Below are positions 7,850-16,598 of a stretch of DNA of 64,000 nucleotides, piece after piece. This DNA comes from Haemophilus_D parainfluenzae_AD (GTDB lineage Bacteria; Pseudomonadota; Gammaproteobacteria; Enterobacterales; Pasteurellaceae), in the NCBI RefSeq assembly GCF_001679325.1, contig NZ_LZMX01000026.1, one strand, 5' to 3'. Position 1 is the first letter of the stretch; the number at the start of each line of letters is the position of its first letter. Below the pieces are notes generated by a model. The model saw only the letters and a program-made list of their open reading frames with translations, did not search any database and was not told where the DNA came from. The position numbers were made by a program, and so were the translations under genes.

Positions 7850-8779
7850 CTACAACTCTAAAACAGACAAACCAGGTAAGGTCGAAAAACTTTGTGCTTT
7901 TACTGTTTGATGGAAATCTTCGATATAAGCTAAATTAGCATCTTCTTTACGAATCGCGGCATAGAGGTTACTGTACAACCCTTCTTCTGTAATTTTACGC
8001 GCCACCACATACCCTTTTTCTAAATAAGGTAATGCCGCCCAATAAGGCACGGTAGCAATGCCTCGACGACTCGCTACTAACTGAATCAAGGCGATCGTTA
8101 GCTCCGTTGTACGACGTGGCGGATTAATACCTTTTGGTTTCAACACTTGACGATATAAATCCAACATATCATCAGGCACGGGATAGGTTACCCAAGTTTC
8201 TTCAGCGAAATCTTCTGCCTGCCAAACCTCTTTATTGGCTAATGGATGATCTTTAGAACAGATTCCCACCATTTCATAAGAAAATAACGGCTTAAATAAA
8301 ACATCATCATTTTGTTCAACTTCAGACACAATCGCCCAATCTGCACGATGAGACAATAGCAATCCAACCGGATCAGTGTGGAAGCCTGACACAATATCCA
8401 ATTCTACCAAACTCCAATGCTGACGAAATTCATCCATCGCCGGCATTAACCAGTCGAAACAGGTATGACACTCTACTGCAATTCTTAACTGCCCTGCATC
8501 ACCGTGTTTTACACGTGCAAGTTCACGTTCTGCATCTACCACTTTCGGAAGAATTTCATTGGCAAGACGAATTAAGCGATCGCCTGCTGCGGTAAAACGC
8601 AATGGATTACTTTTACGCTCAAATAGAGGTAAACCGAATTGCTCTTCCATTAACTTAATTTGATGAGAAAGTGCTGATTGTGTTAAATAAACACGTTTTG
8701 CCGCCATTGAAACGCTGCCCGTTTCCTTTAACGCAAGCAAGGTTCTTAGGTGACGAAGTTCAAGAAATGTTGGTTTCAT
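7850..8779 (-). CDS. metR: LysR-type regulator MetR
   Basis: A 309-residue LysR-family activator with an N-terminal winged helix-turn-helix (LSHQIKLMEEQFGLPLFERKS, about residues 33-55) and a periplasmic-binding-like effector domain. The closest family I recognise is MetR, the homocysteine-responsive activator of methionine genes: AVECHTCFDWLMPAMDEF and VDAERE match E. coli MetR landmarks (IAIECHSCIQWLTPALENF). No metE or metH lies nearby; instead it heads an operon with azlCD. No clear ribosome site precedes the ATG. A MetR box (TGAA-N4-TTCA) was sought upstream but not found with confidence. Confidence 0.88.
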   Translation of the reverse strand: MKPTFLELRHLRTLLALKETGSVSMAAKRVYLTQSALSHQIKLMEEQFGLPLFERKSNPLRFTAAGDRLIRLANEILPKVVDAERELARVKHGDAGQLRIAVECHTCFDWLMPAMDEFRQHWSLVELDIVSGFHTDPVGLLLSHRADWAIVSEVEQNDDVLFKPLFSYEMVGICSKDHPLANKEVWQAEDFAEETWVTYPVPDDMLDLYRQVLKPKGINPPRRTTELTIALIQLVASRRGIATVPYWAALPYLEKGYVVARKITEEGLYSNLYAAIRKEDANLAYIEDFHQTVKAQSFSTLPGLSVLEL

Positions 8780-8847
8780 TAGAATAATTCATAAAGTTAT
8801 CGTATTAGATGAGCAACATGATAACGCAAATTAAATTGTGCGAAAAG

Positions 8848-8886
8848 AAAGTACGGTCAAAAACGTTGATATTTTTGACCGCACTT
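8848..8886 (-). terminator. USS-pair hairpin between the Gcr-like gene and metR
   Basis: A degenerate USS (AAGTACGGTC) faces a perfect one (GACCGCACTT) across a short loop, with AAAAA/TTTTT extending the stem. One G-to-A change leaves a single mismatch. It follows the 651-residue membrane-protein gene and precedes the metR operon. Confidence 0.65.
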
Positions 8887-8893
8887 AAGATGA

Positions 8894-10849
8894 TTATTTA
8901 TCTAATTGAACGGGAAGAAATAAGCTCAATGGACGTTTTTTCACAATTTGACACACTTCATGCCAAATTGGCCACCAGCTATCAATTTCCGCATTCAAAG
9001 AACGCAATGCCACCCAAAGCGTTAATGAAAAACTGACAATTAAATTCACCAAACCAATCAACAATACAAAACCAATGCATTGTAAAAGCAATGAATAGGC
9101 GAAATGTCCGCTCACTGCAATATAACCGACATTCGCAGATGAAAATGCCACATGACGAATATCTAACGGAAGATGCGTTAAGTAACCCGCTACACCGGTA
9201 ATCCCAAGCAACATACCAAAGCAAAGATTACCAATAAGCGAGCCATAATTTTCATGCATATAATTAGCAAATTTAATGCGAGTCTTTTCAGACATTAGTT
9301 TTTTCAATAACGGATGTTGGGTTAAACGCATGCGCATATTCAAATAATTGCTTCGGTTATCAAAATAGCCCGAAATAATCCCCGAGCAGAATAACCATAC
9401 CCCAGCAATAGCGGCAAACCATAAGGTTCCCGCAAAAGGAGCAATACTATGCAACTGATAAGCGATTTGATCAGCGTTCATCAATGGCTCACCCGTTTTA
9501 TATTGGTAACCAAACGCAATCAACGCAGCCAATCCCATCGCGATGAGCACATTGCCTAGTACCGCAATACTTTGAGAGCGAAATACATCCACTAATAATT
9601 GGGCTAATTTTATATTGACAGTTTTACCTTGAGGCGTTTTCTCAACAGCCTCAGCAAAACGGGCTGCAGTCATGGCAGGCTGTTTGGTTGCAACCGTGAA
9701 ATGCAGCATAAAGATCACCATGAAACCTAAGCCGTAATTTAAGCCTTCTGCAATGCCTTTCCAGACTTTGTCATCAATGATACTGCCTAGATAGGTTTTA
9801 AATAGTGCCATCAGTGCAATTAATACACCACCACCTGCGGCAGAATAAAACATTGCCCAATACTCTTTTTTATCTCGAGTAATGTAATGCTCACCATGAT
9901 CGCCTGCATTTTGGGTAATGCTACGTGAAATTAATCTTGAGCTTTGTTTCCATAATCTAGTAATGCTATGTTTTTCTGCTGCCGCACGGGCAAAACAACC
10001 GGTTAATAATAAGATTCGACGCGGCAAATAGCGATTTGAAACAAAAATCGCCATCAACGTTTCTAATCGCTCTAAAGTCTGTGAAAGACGTTCCAATAAA
10101 TACGCTGTATTTAAGGATGATCCTACTACTGCCCCTCGTTTTTGCAAACGCTCAACCAATTTTTTACATTGGCTAAACATTACCTGTAAATGGCTATCAT
10201 CAAAAATAGTTGATTGACGGCGCGCCTGTAACCAATTCATCACTTCATGGTGCAATGCGATAAAAGGTGAATCCGCATTCAACAGAGAGGGCTCCATTCG
10301 CATCAACTCAGGATCCATATCTTCAGCTGCAATCCAAATTGAAAGCATTTCAATGGCAAATAGCCCTTCACTTTCAATATGATTTTTTAAACGTTCACGA
10401 TCTTTTTGTTCTGTATAACGGGTTAAAACGCCAAATACGCCTCGCCACGTTTTTAATGGGACGGCATCAATCCAGCGGGCATCATTTTTATCGCTAAACA
10501 ATAAATAGAAAATATCACGTAAATCATTAATATCTTTAAACGACGGATTAAAACGCTCATAAATACGCGTTTTCATTTCTTGTCCAAAACCGCCACGCGT
10601 AAGAATGCCGCTACTAATAAACAACGGATAAAGGCGTAAACCACATAACCAACCGCATAATAATTTCGAAACAGAATAGCCTAATTCTTTATCGTTCTTT
10701 AAGATAAACTTAAATAAATGCAAGGTCGGAGAAATTTTTTCTGTAGGGCTATTACGTAATAATTGGCACAGCCCTTCCACAAGACCAAAGGCATCATTTT
10801 CCTCGACTTTATTACGCAAAAATTGCGGTAAAGTATCGGGTTTTATCAT
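8894..10849 (-). CDS. Membrane protein of the Gcr / 'site-specific recombinase' family (PF10136)
   Basis: A 651-residue protein: the first 330 residues are soluble and helical, and the rest holds about six to seven membrane helices (from about 335 on). It matches the family annotated as site-specific recombinase after gonococcal gcr, but I see no serine- or tyrosine-recombinase catalytic motif, and the membrane topology argues against DNA recombination. True function unknown. It is monocistronic, with a USS hairpin after it and the afuC terminator upstream. The C-terminus ends RPLSLFLPVQLDK. Family moderately sure; activity not supported. Confidence 0.7.
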   Translation of the reverse strand: MIKPDTLPQFLRNKVEENDAFGLVEGLCQLLRNSPTEKISPTLHLFKFILKNDKELGYSVSKLLCGWLCGLRLYPLFISSGILTRGGFGQEMKTRIYERFNPSFKDINDLRDIFYLLFSDKNDARWIDAVPLKTWRGVFGVLTRYTEQKDRERLKNHIESEGLFAIEMLSIWIAAEDMDPELMRMEPSLLNADSPFIALHHEVMNWLQARRQSTIFDDSHLQVMFSQCKKLVERLQKRGAVVGSSLNTAYLLERLSQTLERLETLMAIFVSNRYLPRRILLLTGCFARAAAEKHSITRLWKQSSRLISRSITQNAGDHGEHYITRDKKEYWAMFYSAAGGGVLIALMALFKTYLGSIIDDKVWKGIAEGLNYGLGFMVIFMLHFTVATKQPAMTAARFAEAVEKTPQGKTVNIKLAQLLVDVFRSQSIAVLGNVLIAMGLAALIAFGYQYKTGEPLMNADQIAYQLHSIAPFAGTLWFAAIAGVWLFCSGIISGYFDNRSNYLNMRMRLTQHPLLKKLMSEKTRIKFANYMHENYGSLIGNLCFGMLLGITGVAGYLTHLPLDIRHVAFSSANVGYIAVSGHFAYSLLLQCIGFVLLIGLVNLIVSFSLTLWVALRSLNAEIDSWWPIWHEVCQIVKKRPLSLFLPVQLDK

Positions 10850-10961
10850 GAGCTTTCCCCCTTCTATCGTTTATATTCAAAAGTGAGACATTATACAGTT
10901 CTGTTAGATAAAGTAAAAATGAGCGGAAAAGTGCGGTTAATTTTGAAAGGATTTTAAAAGA

Positions 10962-10990
10962 AAAGGCGTATGCTTCCATACGCCTTTAAA
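10962..10990 (-). terminator. Terminator after afuC
   Basis: AAAGGCGTATG and CATACGCCTTT form an 11-base perfect stem with a 4-base loop; on the minus strand it is followed by TCTTTT. It closes the afu operon. A single USS core lies just beyond (near 10929). Confidence 0.85.
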
Positions 10991-10996
10991 TTGACA

Positions 10997-12049
10997 TTAT
11001 TTCTCTTTCTTCAACAAGAAAATACCTTGTTCAGAGAAGTTCACATAAGCTTGTTTGAGATCAGCATTGAAGTCTTCTGGTTTAGTGTTAATGAGCAATT
11101 CTTTGCCTGCCCAAATCGCCACCACTTCCCAATGATTACCCATATAGACTGCACTCTTGATTTCACATTGTTGTGCTGCCTCACCTTCTGCTTTTAAGTA
11201 AATCGCTTCAGGACGTACGCCCACTAAGCACTCGCCATCCGGTAAATTGAATTGCGCCGCATTGCTTAATGGCAATTTGTAGCCATTCACGTCAATGGTA
11301 CCATTTTCTAATTTACCTTCAAAGATGCTTGATTCGCCCATGAAGTTTGCAAGGAATAAAGAATTTGGACGTAAATAAAGCTCTTTTGCAGGTGCTTTTT
11401 GCATGATTTTACCTTTATTCATGACGATAACTTCATCGGATACCGCAAATGCTTCAGTTTGATCGTGAGTCACATAAAGTGAGGTAATACCTAAACTTTG
11501 TTGTAGTTCACGGATTTTTTCACGCATAGAACGACGTAAATTTGCATCTAAGTTACTTAATGGTTCATCAAAAAGTAATACTTTCGGTTTTAAGACTAAC
11601 GCACGCGCTAAAGCAACACGTTGTTGTTGACCACCTGAAATTTGATCCACGAAACGATCTTCAAAACCTGCTAAGTCAACCAACTCTAACGCTTCTTTTA
11701 CACGTTTAGCGCGCTCTTCTTTACCTACGCCTTGCATGCGTAAACCATAGCCCACGTTATCGCCAATACTCATATGCGGGAACAATGCGTAAGACTGGAA
11801 TACGATACAAATATCACGGTTTTGAATAGACGATTTGGTTACATCCTCACCATCGATAAAAATCTGACCCGAAGTTGGGTTTTCTAAGCCTGCTACTAAA
11901 CGTAACACAGTGGTTTTACCGCAACCAGATGGCCCTAATAAGGTCACCATGGTGCCACGTTTAATAGTTAAATCTAAATTATCAATGACTGTGGATTTAC
12001 CAAAAGATTTGGTGATATTTTTTAATACTAAGAAATCATTATTACTCAT
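10997..12049 (-). CDS. afuC: ABC transporter ATP-binding protein AfuC
   Basis: A 350-residue ATPase: Walker A GPSGCGKTT near residue 38, signature ISGGQQQRVALARAL near 137, Walker B VLLFDEPLSNLD near 160, His switch VTHDQTEA, and a C-terminal TOBE domain about 240-345. It powers the permease encoded 24 bases upstream. Databases call such proteins Fe(3+) importers (FbpC), but the partner binding proteins are of the AfuA type shown in Actinobacillus and Citrobacter to bind hexose and heptulose phosphates, so sugar-phosphate import is the better guess. It is distinct from hitC later in the window. Confidence 0.9.
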   Translation of the reverse strand: MSNNDFLVLKNITKSFGKSTVIDNLDLTIKRGTMVTLLGPSGCGKTTVLRLVAGLENPTSGQIFIDGEDVTKSSIQNRDICIVFQSYALFPHMSIGDNVGYGLRMQGVGKEERAKRVKEALELVDLAGFEDRFVDQISGGQQQRVALARALVLKPKVLLFDEPLSNLDANLRRSMREKIRELQQSLGITSLYVTHDQTEAFAVSDEVIVMNKGKIMQKAPAKELYLRPNSLFLANFMGESSIFEGKLENGTIDVNGYKLPLSNAAQFNLPDGECLVGVRPEAIYLKAEGEAAQQCEIKSAVYMGNHWEVVAIWAGKELLINTKPEDFNADLKQAYVNFSEQGIFLLKKEK

Positions 12050-12073
12050 AATATTTACCTACAACTTAACGAG

Positions 12074-14131
12074 TTAATTCATTTTTTTCGCTTTAGAACG
12101 GGAAATTCGGGTATCACCCACAATCCAGTCAAAGAATAAAATAATGGCCATCATCACGATGATTAAAATCGAACCATATGCGATAGCAACACCATATTCA
12201 CCATCTTCTACACGGTTTAAAATATAGGCCGTTGCCACGCGTGTATCAGCGGTGACTAAGAAGATAATCGCACTTACGGTGGTCATCGCACGAACGAAGC
12301 TGGTGACCAATGCAGAAAGTAACGCTGGTTTTAACAATGGTAAAACGATAAACCACAAGGTTTTCCATGAGCTACCTTTTAAAGAAAGAGACGCTTCATC
12401 AAGTGATTTATCTAATTGTCCAAGACCTGCAATCGCTGCACGCATACCGATTGGTAAATCACGCATTACCATTGAAATGATCACGATAATGCTGGTGCCT
12501 GTAATGTAAAGTGGCGCATTGTTAAAGGCTAAAATATAAGATACCCCTGCAACAGTTCCTGGTACGGCGAAGCAAAGCATGGTTAAGAACTCAAGAGATT
12601 TTTTACCTTGGAAATCTTTACGCACCACAATATACGCAATTAATAAACCGAAAAGTGCGGTCAATGGTGCGGCAATTCCTGCGTAGATTAAAGTATTAAT
12701 CAATGATGGCCATGCCCCATCGCTTAAGCCTTGTCCGAATAACATCGCATAGTTTTTCAAGGTTAAGGTGTAATCTACGCCCCAGTTCACCGTGAAACTA
12801 CCGTAGAAAATACTGCCGTATAACGCTAAGTTAAAGAGTACCCAGAAACCAAGCATTCCGATGATGGTATATTTCAAGCCGGTTGGTAAATCTTGCACGT
12901 CACCACGATAGGATTTGCCTGAAACGGTCACATAAGAGCGATTACCAATCCAAATATATTGGATGATAAATACGGCTAATGAGAAGATTAAAAGCATCGA
13001 ACCTAAAGTACTTGCTGAAGCATAATCTAATTGTGAGCCGGCAATATAGAAGTAGATTTGTGTCGCGATTACGTCAAAGCTACCACCCAATACTAACGGG
13101 TTACTAAAGTCCGCTAAGGATTGGATAAACACGATTAAGAATGAGTTTGCCAATGCCGGACGTAGTAATGGGAAAATGATATTGAAGAATGTTTGGTAAC
13201 GATTTGCACGCAAGGTGTAAGACGCTTCTTCAATTGATGGATGAACAGATTTTAATGCTCCATCCAAAATCATGAATGAAATCGGCGCAAAAGCTAAGAT
13301 CTGCGCAATGGCAATCCCGTTGAAACCGTATAACCAGTTATGGTTCTCAAATCCAAATGTTGAGGATAAGAACTCAGTCACATAACCAGAACGACCTAGC
13401 ATTAATGTTACCCCTAAACCCACAACAAACGGTGGTGTGACGATTGGTAAAATAGAGAAAATTTTACCAATGAATGCCGTTCTACGAGCAATACGGGTGG
13501 TATAAAGTGCAAATGCTAAACCGAAAATCGTTGATACGATACCTACAAAGCCAGATAAGAATAACGAATTACTAATAACACGTACAATGTAGCTTTGAGT
13601 CAAAATTCGCATCACTTGTTGTGGTGCAAAAGTATCACCGTCATAGAACATGGAGACAAAGATCGCCAATGTTGGGTAAACGATGAAGAAGAAAATTAAT
13701 AAGATAATGCAAAGTAAAGAGGCGATAATAAATTTATCCCCTTGCATCACTTTTAATTTTGCGAAAGAAAACGTCGCCAATGCGGTTAAACTCGCGATTA
13801 ATACAATCACTGAATAACCCATGCTGACTTTACAAATTGTTGCACTGACAAAGATAAATAATGTCGCTGCTGCAATAAGATACAGCTCTGCTTTCGCTTG
13901 TGTATCCTTCGGTAATTTAAGAAGTGGCATCAAACCGTATAAAATAACCGATAAAAACCATAATGCCGTAATATTTAACGAAGACCAACCCATTGCACCT
14001 AGGTATTCATCGCTTGTGCTTTCAAACAAGCCATAATCTAAAGCGTGGGAAGGCAGAAGAAGAAATGCAATCACTGCAAGAATTATCCAAAAGTTAGCAG
14101 ATTGGATAATAGGAAGTTTATTTGCGTTCAT
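12074..14131 (-). CDS. afuB: ABC transporter fused permease AfuB
   Basis: A 685-residue inner-membrane protein with two fused binding-protein-dependent permease domains, each ending in an EAA loop: EEASYTLRANRYQTFFNII and DEASLSLKGSSWKTLWFIV. Ahead of them lies an extra N-terminal block of about 140 residues with roughly four more helices, absent from the 506-residue HitB of this window. The start at 14131 is chosen for the GAGG five bases upstream, over an in-frame ATG at 14143. It lies between afuA1 and afuC in one operon, with a terminator-like hairpin separating it from afuA1, which should lower its level relative to the binding proteins. Confidence 0.9.
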   Translation of the reverse strand: MNANKLPIIQSANFWIILAVIAFLLLPSHALDYGLFESTSDEYLGAMGWSSLNITALWFLSVILYGLMPLLKLPKDTQAKAELYLIAAATLFIFVSATICKVSMGYSVIVLIASLTALATFSFAKLKVMQGDKFIIASLLCIILLIFFFIVYPTLAIFVSMFYDGDTFAPQQVMRILTQSYIVRVISNSLFLSGFVGIVSTIFGLAFALYTTRIARRTAFIGKIFSILPIVTPPFVVGLGVTLMLGRSGYVTEFLSSTFGFENHNWLYGFNGIAIAQILAFAPISFMILDGALKSVHPSIEEASYTLRANRYQTFFNIIFPLLRPALANSFLIVFIQSLADFSNPLVLGGSFDVIATQIYFYIAGSQLDYASASTLGSMLLIFSLAVFIIQYIWIGNRSYVTVSGKSYRGDVQDLPTGLKYTIIGMLGFWVLFNLALYGSIFYGSFTVNWGVDYTLTLKNYAMLFGQGLSDGAWPSLINTLIYAGIAAPLTALFGLLIAYIVVRKDFQGKKSLEFLTMLCFAVPGTVAGVSYILAFNNAPLYITGTSIIVIISMVMRDLPIGMRAAIAGLGQLDKSLDEASLSLKGSSWKTLWFIVLPLLKPALLSALVTSFVRAMTTVSAIIFLVTADTRVATAYILNRVEDGEYGVAIAYGSILIIVMMAIILFFDWIVGDTRISRSKAKKMN

Positions 14132-14148
14132 ACAACCTCGCATAAAAG

Positions 14149-14185
14149 AAAAAAAGCGAAATAATATAATAGCTATTATTTCGCT
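14149..14185 (-). terminator. Intercistronic attenuator between afuA1 and afuB
   Basis: AGCGAAATAAT (14155-14165) and ATTATTTCGCT (14175-14185) are perfect 11-base arms with a 9-base loop. On the minus strand the stem is followed by a run of seven T, then CTTTT, just before the afuB ribosome site. This is the usual arrangement for making more binding protein than permease. Confidence 0.8.
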
Positions 14186-14197
14186 ATGTATACATCA

Positions 14198-15235
14198 TTA
14201 TTTTGCTAATTTAACATCATCAACCCATTTTGTGATCAAACGTTTACGTAAATCACTTGAGCCGTATTTGTCAAAATCATAATTAATTAAATTGATAGAT
14301 TTAAAATCGAGCGCATAAGGTGATTGTTCTGCGGTACTATTGGTTAAAATAGAATACGCTTCCCCTTTTTTCCAGGTTAACTCTTGCGCTTCTTTTGATA
14401 ACGCCCAATCCACAAATAATTTCGCATTTTCAAGGTTTCTTGCACCTTTAATAATGCTCACGCCACCAATTTCATAGCCTGTACCTTCACAAGGAACAAC
14501 TAATTCTACTGGTGCGCCTTTGGCTTTCTCTAAAGAATATTCATGTAAAAAACCAATTCCGATTGCGGTTTCACCACGTGCCGTATTACGGGTCGCTGTA
14601 TTACCTGATTTGGTATATTGGGAAACATTTTTATTGAGTTCTTTGAGATATTTGAACGCTTCATCCTCACCCCAAAGTTGGATATAGGTGGCTAATTGTG
14701 TATAACCCGTACCTGAACTTTGAGGATCTGCTGCTTGGATCTCATTACGATACGCAGGATCGGCTAGATCTTTCCAACATTTTGGTGTTGGTAAATTAAG
14801 CTTTTTCAAACGCTCAGGATTGATACCAAAACCTAATACACCGAGATAAATCGCTGAAGAATAGTTGCCTTTAATTTTAGCAGGATCTCTAAACTGTTCA
14901 GGAATTTGTGCGAGATTTGATGATTTATACGCTTCAAGTAAGCCCATTTCACCCGCTTGAGAATGAGGATCTAGCGTACCGCCATACCATACATCCCCTT
15001 GAGGGTTATCTTTTTCAGCATCAATTTTGGCTAAAATTGTGCCTGTTCCACCACGGATAAAACTGGTTTTAATACCGTATTTTTTCTCAAAAGCCATGGT
15101 TTCTTGCTCGCACATCGTATTTTGTGCACTACAATACACCACTAAACGACCTTCTGCAGCAGATGCGTGAGAGCTTAGCAACACGCCACCAAATACAACA
15201 CCAGAAAGTGCTAAAGCAACGTTAGACATTTTCAT
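14198..15235 (-). CDS. afuA: AfuA-type periplasmic sugar-phosphate-binding protein, copy 1
   Basis: A 345-residue secreted binding protein with a Sec signal peptide (cleavage after about residue 26, SAA). Four cysteines at conserved places (YCSAQNTMC, PKCW, VPCEG) suggest two disulfides. In the published AfuA work, as I recall it, ligand contacts include mature His205, Asp206 and Glu229; here the aligned residues are His231, Glu232 and Glu255 of the precursor, so the Asp is replaced by Glu. AGGAGT precedes the ATG. It sits between a near-identical paralogue (copy 2) and afuB. The old name means ferric uptake, but sugar phosphate is the likelier ligand. Confidence 0.87.
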   Translation of the reverse strand: MKMSNVALALSGVVFGGVLLSSHASAAEGRLVVYCSAQNTMCEQETMAFEKKYGIKTSFIRGGTGTILAKIDAEKDNPQGDVWYGGTLDPHSQAGEMGLLEAYKSSNLAQIPEQFRDPAKIKGNYSSAIYLGVLGFGINPERLKKLNLPTPKCWKDLADPAYRNEIQAADPQSSGTGYTQLATYIQLWGEDEAFKYLKELNKNVSQYTKSGNTATRNTARGETAIGIGFLHEYSLEKAKGAPVELVVPCEGTGYEIGGVSIIKGARNLENAKLFVDWALSKEAQELTWKKGEAYSILTNSTAEQSPYALDFKSINLINYDFDKYGSSDLRKRLITKWVDDVKLAK

Positions 15236-15325
15236 TGGTCCACTCCTGTGTTTATAAAATAAGATGAGCTAATACGCTCATCGTAGAAACCCACGTAAAA
15301 ACCTAACTAGTGGGGCTAAAATGGC

Positions 15326-15367
15326 AAAAGTGCGGTCAAAAAATCTCATGTTTTTCAACCGCACTTT
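15326..15367 (-). terminator. USS-pair hairpin between the two afuA copies
   Basis: AAAAGTGCGGTCAAAAA and its near complement TTTTTCAACCGCACTTT form a long stem around an ATCTCATG-type loop. It follows afuA copy 2 on the minus strand and precedes copy 1, so it may restrict read-through and leave copy 1 and the permease less expressed, or copy 1 may have its own promoter in the remaining 90 bases. Confidence 0.65.
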
Positions 15368-15372
15368 AAGTA

Positions 15373-16413
15373 CTATTTCGCTAATTTAACGTCTTGAACC
15401 CATTTTTCAATTAAGGCTTTGCGTTGTTCGGTCGCACCGTATTTTTCAAAGTCATAATTGATGAGGTTAAGTTTGTTTGGATCAAACGCAGTTGGCGATT
15501 GTTCCGCTGTGGTGTTGGTTAAGATTTGTAAAGAGTCACCTTGTTTCCACGCTAACTCTTGACCTTCTTTAGATAATGCCCAATCCACGAATAATTTTGC
15601 GTTATCGATGTTACGCGCACCTTTTAAGATACTTACGCCACCTAACTCATAGCCGGTACCTTCACAAGGCACGACTAATTCCAATGGTGCGCCTTGACGT
15701 TTTTCAAGTGCATAATCGTGTAAGAAGCCGATACCTACTGCTGTTTCACCTCGTGCTGCATTACGAGATGGGGTAACACCTGATTTGGTGTATTGAGATA
15801 CGTTTGGATGTAATGCTTTTAAGAAATCAAAGGCTTTTTCTTCGCCCCAAAGTTGAACGAAAGTAGCCAATGCAGTGTATGCTGTACCAGCGCTTTGTGG
15901 GTCAGCAATTTGCACTTCACCTTTTAAGCGAGGATCAGTTAAATCTTTCCAGCATTTTGGTACTTCTTTAATACCTAATTTTGCTAAACGCTCGGTATTC
16001 ACACCAAAACCTAAGATACCCATGTAAATCGCAGAAACATAATGTCCTTTAGTTTTCGCTGGATCACGGAAACGTTCAACAATTTCATCAATGTGTTTAG
16101 ATTTATAAGGTTCGATTAAACCCAACTCTGCCGCTTGTGCTTGAGGGTCGAATGTACCACCAAACCAAACGTCTGCTTGTGGGTTATTTTTTTCCGCTTC
16201 AACTTTTGCAAAAGTACTGCCTGAACCGTTGCGAATAAATGAGGTTTTCACGTCATATTTTTCGCCAAAGGCTTTCGTTGTCGTTTCACAAAGAATATTG
16301 GTCGCACTACAATACACCACTAAACGCCCTTGAGCATTAACGGCTGATGATGTCATGAAGCCTGCAGCTAAAAGTGCGGTTGAAATGGAGAGAGAAATTT
16401 TATTCATTTTCAT
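15373..16413 (-). CDS. afuA: AfuA-type periplasmic sugar-phosphate-binding protein, copy 2
   Basis: A 346-residue paralogue of the next gene with a clear Sec signal peptide ending VNA before QGRLVVYC. The start at 16413 has GAGGAG seven bases upstream; an in-frame extension to 16473 would add 20 residues before the signal peptide and is rejected. The ligand-site landmarks are canonical: LHDY (His232, Asp233 of the precursor) and GYE (Glu256). The same four cysteines are present. As first gene behind the CRP site it is probably the main binding protein of the system. A USS core lies inside the signal-peptide codons (near 16371). Confidence 0.88.
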   Translation of the reverse strand: MKMNKISLSISTALLAAGFMTSSAVNAQGRLVVYCSATNILCETTTKAFGEKYDVKTSFIRNGSGSTFAKVEAEKNNPQADVWFGGTFDPQAQAAELGLIEPYKSKHIDEIVERFRDPAKTKGHYVSAIYMGILGFGVNTERLAKLGIKEVPKCWKDLTDPRLKGEVQIADPQSAGTAYTALATFVQLWGEEKAFDFLKALHPNVSQYTKSGVTPSRNAARGETAVGIGFLHDYALEKRQGAPLELVVPCEGTGYELGGVSILKGARNIDNAKLFVDWALSKEGQELAWKQGDSLQILTNTTAEQSPTAFDPNKLNLINYDFEKYGATEQRKALIEKWVQDVKLAK

Positions 16414-16487
16414 CGTACACTCCTCATAAATAACACTGATGAAATAATAAAAACGAGCACATCGTAAGCGCAAACAAAAAAAAATTC

Positions 16488-16503
16488 CGTGAACTACTTC
16501 ACA
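16488..16503. promoter_or_regulatory. CRP-binding site upstream of the afu operon
   Basis: CGTGAACTACTTCACA has a perfect GTGA-N6-TCAC core and 9 of 10 consensus half-site bases. Its centre is 82 bases upstream of the afuA copy 2 start; with a TATTAT-like -10 near 16444-16449 it would act from about -58 to -61, a class I position. Control by cAMP-CRP fits a sugar-phosphate importer. Confidence 0.7.
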
Positions 16504-16555
16504 AATTTAAAAAATTTAAATAAAAAAGAAAGATGAATTTAAACTGATTTTTCTT

Positions 16556-16561
16556 TATAAT
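16556..16561 (+). promoter_or_regulatory. -10 element of the udk promoter
   Basis: TATAAT lies 37 bases upstream of the udk ATG and is followed by CCCCG. The -35 is unclear (AAACTG region). It drives udk-dcd and the two genes after them, diverging from the afu operon. Confidence 0.5.
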
Positions 16562-16598
16562 CCCCGTAATTTTTACCTTCCGTTTTTGAGGACGTTCT

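Noticed and set aside
8780..8847. MetR box in the gap upstream of metR
   Set aside because: TGAA-like halves are present but not at the required spacing to TTCA; match no better than chance.
10997..16413. Afu genes as a second ferric iron importer
   Set aside because: The binding proteins lack the His9/Glu57/Tyr195/Tyr196 set present in HitA; no Fur box was seen but a CRP site was. Family work supports sugar phosphates.
16414..16473. N-terminal extension of afuA copy 2
   Set aside because: It lies upstream of a good GAGGAG ribosome site and would put 20 residues in front of the signal peptide.
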